A stretch of DNA of 64,000 nucleotides, from NCBI RefSeq assembly GCF_008710145.1, contig NZ_VYKL01000007.1, positions 1 to 64,000 on the forward strand. The letters run 5' to 3'. The DNA is from Niallia endozanthoxylica (lineage in GTDB: Bacteria > Bacillota > Bacilli > Bacillales > Cytobacillaceae). How positions within the stretch are numbered: the stretch's first letter is position 1; the number at the start of each line of letters is the position of its first letter. Positions 61,346-64,000 of the stretch are shown here, piece after piece. Below the pieces are notes generated by a model, which saw nothing but the letters and a program-made list of their open reading frames with translations, was not told the origin of the DNA and did no database searches. A program made the position numbers and the translations under genes.

Positions 61346-61888
61346 ATGACAGAGTCAAAAACAGACCCCCGTTATCTTCGTACGCGTAAGTTAATTATGG
61401 ATTCCTTTATTGAACTTTCTAGTAGAAAGGATTTTAAAGATATTACTATCAAAGATATCACGGCGGAAGCCACAATAAACCGTGCGACGTTTTACTATCA
61501 TTTTGAAGATAAATATGATTTATTGGAAAACGCGTTATCTGAGGTTCTTTTAATTAATTTAAAGAGTGAAATGGTAGAAAGTGAACTGAATGAAGAGAAT
61601 ATTGTCAGCATGTTCCTAGCCGTTACCAACTTTCAAAAATCCCTGTCCAACCGCTGTCACCGCGGCTACGAAGAGACCATTGGAGTCATCATTAAAGAAC
61701 AACTCGAGGTAATCTTCTACAAAATGCTGCTCAAACAACACCATTCAGACCAGAATGAAGCCCTCAGAATTACTGCTGTCATCTTAAGCTCCGGCCTATA
61801 TGGCGCCTCCCAAGACTGGCTTCGTAATAGCAGCGATATTGCACCAGAAGATTATATCCGAATGGCCATCCCTTATATATTGCAGTAA
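61346..61888 (+). CDS. TetR-family transcriptional regulator
   Basis: 180 aa. The N-terminal HTH region reads KDITIKDITAEATINRATFY followed by YHFEDKYDLLENAL. The C-terminal ligand domain ends SSDIAPEDYIRMAIPYIL, the TetR_C-type seen in DhaS/YxbF-like regulators. RBS GGGAGAGAGG. It is convergent with the aldo/keto reductase gene and separated by a terminator. Target and ligand are unknown. Confidence 0.88.
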   Translation: MTESKTDPRYLRTRKLIMDSFIELSSRKDFKDITIKDITAEATINRATFYYHFEDKYDLLENALSEVLLINLKSEMVESELNEENIVSMFLAVTNFQKSLSNRCHRGYEETIGVIIKEQLEVIFYKMLLKQHHSDQNEALRITAVILSSGLYGASQDWLRNSSDIAPEDYIRMAIPYILQ

Positions 61889-61910
61889 TAGTAATAGAGT
61901 AATTTTATAA

Positions 61911-61945
61911 AAAGAGCGCACTATTCCTATAGAGAGTGCGCTTTG
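61911..61945. terminator. Bidirectional terminator
   Basis: AAAGAGCGCACT ... AGTGCGCTTT followed by GTT, between the convergent TetR and aldo/keto reductase genes. Confidence 0.75.
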
Positions 61946-61958
61946 TTATGATTCTAGA

Positions 61959-62801
61959 TTAAAATTCCTCATAAACAGCCGGGTCTTGATTATTAATTCG
62001 ACCGTCTGGGCGGGTTAATCCTGAAATGATGCTCATTTCTGTTTGATCTAGCTCAAAGTCGAAGATGGAGATATTTTCGAGCTGACGTTCAGGTGAGGCG
62101 GATTTTGGAATTGAAATCGCACCCAGTTGATAATGCCAGCGTAACACCACTTGTGGAATGGTTTTATTATGACGGTTGGCAATCTCTTGAATGGAGGCAA
62201 TATGGATGTCGCGAATGCCGCGAGTGAGCGGACTCCAAGATTCAATCGCAATATTATTTTCTTGATGCCACTTTCTTGCTTCTTCCTGGTTGAAGAAGGG
62301 ATGCAGTTCAATTTGGTTGACGCTTGGCTTCACACCGGTTTCTTTAACTAAACGGTCAATATGCTCCGGCAAAAAGTTGCACACACCAATTGAGCGGATA
62401 AGACCCCATTTCTTTGCGTCAATTAACGCCTGCCAAGCTTCTACATATGTATTGACATTAGGGTTTGGCCAATGAATCAAATATAAATCATAATAATCTA
62501 AGTTCGCACGGTATAAGGATTCTTGAATGGTTGTAACTGCTTTGTCATATTCTTGATAGCGGCCGGGCAATTTGGAGGTAATAATCAATTCTTGCCGCGG
62601 AACAGAACTTCGTCGAACCGCTTCCCCTACGGTTCCTTCATTTTCATAGTTATAAGCAGAATCAATTAAGCGATAGCCGGCATCAATCGCCGTCAGCATG
62701 GAATTCACCCCTGCATTTCCCTTCAGTAAATAAGTACCCAGGCCCACAACAGGCAGATGAATTCCATCATTTAGGGTAATTTCTGGAATAGTTATCCCCA
62801 T
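61959..62801 (-). CDS. Aldo/keto reductase (YvgN/YtbE-like, AKR5)
   Basis: 280 aa. GYRLIDSAYNYENEGTVGEA (catalytic Asp and Tyr), ITSKLPGR (Lys), YYDLYLIHWPNP (His) and the C-terminal IPKSASPERQLENISIFDFE NADPH-binding block are all present. ATG 62801 has AAAGGAG 8 nt upstream; the longer frame starting at 62819 overlaps this site. It reduces small aldehydes such as methylglyoxal in related enzymes. Monocistronic. Confidence 0.9.
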   Translation of the reverse strand: MGITIPEITLNDGIHLPVVGLGTYLLKGNAGVNSMLTAIDAGYRLIDSAYNYENEGTVGEAVRRSSVPRQELIITSKLPGRYQEYDKAVTTIQESLYRANLDYYDLYLIHWPNPNVNTYVEAWQALIDAKKWGLIRSIGVCNFLPEHIDRLVKETGVKPSVNQIELHPFFNQEEARKWHQENNIAIESWSPLTRGIRDIHIASIQEIANRHNKTIPQVVLRWHYQLGAISIPKSASPERQLENISIFDFELDQTEMSIISGLTRPDGRINNQDPAVYEEF

Positions 62802-62877
62802 CACAATCACTCCTTTCAATATAATTTAAGATTATCATATATCGGGAGTGTTTGGATAATTTTTGGTATCGACAAAG

Positions 62878-62917
62878 GAAGGATCTCTTGCTTGAAAATG
62901 GTAAGAGATTCTTCCTG
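62878..62917 (-). terminator. Hairpin downstream of the small membrane gene
   Basis: AGGAAGGATCTCTT pairs with AAGAGATTCTTCCT (one mismatch). Confidence 0.55.
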
Positions 62918-62930
62918 CACAATCCTTGGA

Positions 62931-63113
62931 CTATCCTTTCATATAAAGAAATACAATAAGCAGGATAACGAAACCGATGAAAAAGAAGGGACCGAGGCCT
63001 GAGCTGTAGACGACATGGATTTTAATGTTTTGCATGGCGTTGACAAGGATGTAGATTAGCAGGGAGAGACTTAGAAATTGAATGAGCTGCAGGTGCTTGT
63101 TTTTTCTTCTCAT
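62931..63113 (-). CDS. 60-aa two-span membrane protein
   Basis: MRRKNKHLQLIQFLSLSLLI begins a basic N-terminus and first helix. A short extracytoplasmic loop (VVYSSGLGP) and a second helix (FFFIGFVILLIVFLY) follow. ATG 63113 has AAAAGGAG 8 nt upstream, better than the frame start at 63143. It resembles small Bacillus membrane proteins of unknown function; no family named. A hairpin follows. The 253-bp gap to the right holds no supported gene. Confidence 0.55.
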   Translation of the reverse strand: MRRKNKHLQLIQFLSLSLLIYILVNAMQNIKIHVVYSSGLGPFFFIGFVILLIVFLYMKG

Positions 63114-63397
63114 TGCAATCGCTCCTTTTAAGAAGCTAATCACAGATTCGAGGACACTTATAACCGTGTATGGACAGCGTTTCTAATATCTGTACAGTTA
63201 TATCTACCTTATGTGAAGTGTGACTTGTATTATTCTTATGAAATGGATAGAAACGGCATCCTGCTGCTAGAGGAGCAAAAAAGCAGGTTGTCGTTTAATA
63301 AGAAAAGTTTTATTATTAAGAATAAAATATTTGTATTTTTAAAGATACAAAGAATAGATGTTATATATACTGTAAATGTATTTAGGAGAAAATGATA

Positions 63398-64000
63398 ATG
63401 AATAATTTCTCAATAAATGACTTTTTTATAAACGCTTTCAATTTTTCTGCTATTGGAATGGCAATTGTATCTCTGGATGGAAAATGGCTGATGGTTAATC
63501 CTGCTTTATCTAATAGTCTAGGATACTCTCAAGAAGAGCTTAAACAAATGACATTTCAGAATATTACCCATCCTGATGACTTAGAACTTGATCTCAGCAA
63601 TCTCAAGAAGCTGTTAAAGGGAGAAATAGACTATTATGAAATAGTCAAACGTTATATTCACAAGAACGGATGCATTGTATGGGGATTATTAAGTGTTTCA
63701 CTGGCGAAGGATAATCAAAATAATCCATTGTATACAATCGCGCAGATTCAAGACATTACACAACGGAAGAGAATGGAAAAGGAATTCAATCAAAATGAGG
63801 ATTGCTATCGTGCATTGATTGAATCCTCTCCAAATGCCATTGTTGTTCACCAGGAAGGTAAAATTGCCTATGCAAACCCTAAATTTTCAAGTTTATTAAA
63901 GGCAACTTCTGATGACGACATAATAGGCCAGCATATTATTAAATATATCCATAAGGATTATCATGAAATCGTTAAGGAAAGAATTGAACTGTTAGAACAG
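63398..64000 (+). CDS. PAS-domain sensor protein (5' part, cut by window end)
   Basis: The first 201 codons are visible. PAS 1 (about residues 10-125) starts FSAIGMAIVSLDGKWLMVNP and closes with the PAC motif IAQIQDITQRKRMEKEFNQN. PAS 2 begins YRALIESSPNAIVVHQEGKI and runs into the window edge. AGGAG lies 8 nt before ATG 63398. This N-terminal arrangement fits sporulation kinases (KinA/KinE type) or PAS-GGDEF proteins; the output domain is outside the window, so the type cannot be decided. Confidence 0.8.
   Translation, partial: MNNFSINDFFINAFNFSAIGMAIVSLDGKWLMVNPALSNSLGYSQEELKQMTFQNITHPDDLELDLSNLKKLLKGEIDYYEIVKRYIHKNGCIVWGLLSVSLAKDNQNNPLYTIAQIQDITQRKRMEKEFNQNEDCYRALIESSPNAIVVHQEGKIAYANPKFSSLLKATSDDDIIGQHIIKYIHKDYHEIVKERIELLEQ

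Noticed and set aside
63213-63395. 60-codon open frame before the PAS sensor gene
   Set aside because: No ribosome binding site, Lys/Ile-rich low-complexity composition, and it overlaps the promoter region of the next gene.

Overview
The window looks like chromosomal DNA of an endospore-forming, low-GC Bacillaceae of the Neobacillus/Mesobacillus/Bacillus sensu lato type. The evidence is strong AAAGGAGG-like ribosome binding sites, two Spo0E-like small proteins, a ComK homologue, a PAS-rich sporulation-kinase-like sensor, CcpA (cre) boxes and a Glc-family PTS maltose-type operon. No rRNA, tRNA, CRISPR array or intact transposase was seen. Species assignment is inference.

Layout. 0.2-3.3 kb: flavin amine oxidase, small membrane proteins, a DUF2085 protein. 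3.7-13.6 kb: a shikimate/quinate catabolic block. It holds an MFS permease, a LacI-type regulator, a 3-dehydroshikimate dehydratase-like TIM barrel, AroD, AroE, an ACMSD-like amidohydrolase, a LigB-type extradiol dioxygenase and a hydroxymuconic-semialdehyde-type dehydrogenase. The predicted flow is shikimate/quinate -> 3-dehydroshikimate -> protocatechuate -> ring cleavage -> decarboxylation -> oxidation. A 14-bp palindrome, TTAGATCGATCTAA, occurs only around this block, partly as a roughly 30-bp-phased array, together with two perfect cre boxes. 13.8-24.1 kb: general genes (CynX-type MFS, a PAS-GGDEF-EAL-PAS-histidine kinase fusion, glutaredoxin, MarR-MFS pair, Spo0E-like protein, SDR, ComK).

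24.4-51.6 kb: an accessory aromatic-compound island. Inverted ~265-bp repeats, each containing a 144-bp element that can fold as a cloverleaf, bracket 24.4-39.9 kb. Inside lie an M19-type hydrolase, an IacB-like small protein, a TRAP transporter (DctPQM), an SDR, an acyl-CoA-dehydrogenase-type flavin monooxygenase, a luciferase-like monooxygenase, an aldehyde dehydrogenase, a copper amine oxidase and an AraC regulator. Beyond the right repeat come an XylR_N/V4R-PucR hybrid regulator, a YczE-like membrane protein, a penicillin acylase, a phthalate-type Rieske oxygenase, an amidase, a VOC protein, catechol 2,3-dioxygenase and a plant-type ferredoxin. A bipartite 74-bp promoter-like element recurs five times in this island and nowhere else that I noticed. 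The content suggests amine or amide -> aldehyde -> arylacetic acid (possibly indole-3-acetate) -> catechol -> meta cleavage. The substrate is inferred, not shown.

51.7-59.0 kb: a maltose/alpha-glucoside operon (alpha-glucosidase, PTS EIICB, endonuclease/phosphatase-fold protein, EIIA, LacI/MalR-type regulator) followed by a ROK glucokinase; two GTGCAAACGNTTGCAC operators overlap cre. 59.1-64 kb: CrtO-like membrane protein, ProC, a second Spo0E-like protein, TetR regulator, aldo/keto reductase, a small membrane protein and the start of a PAS-domain sensor cut by the window end.
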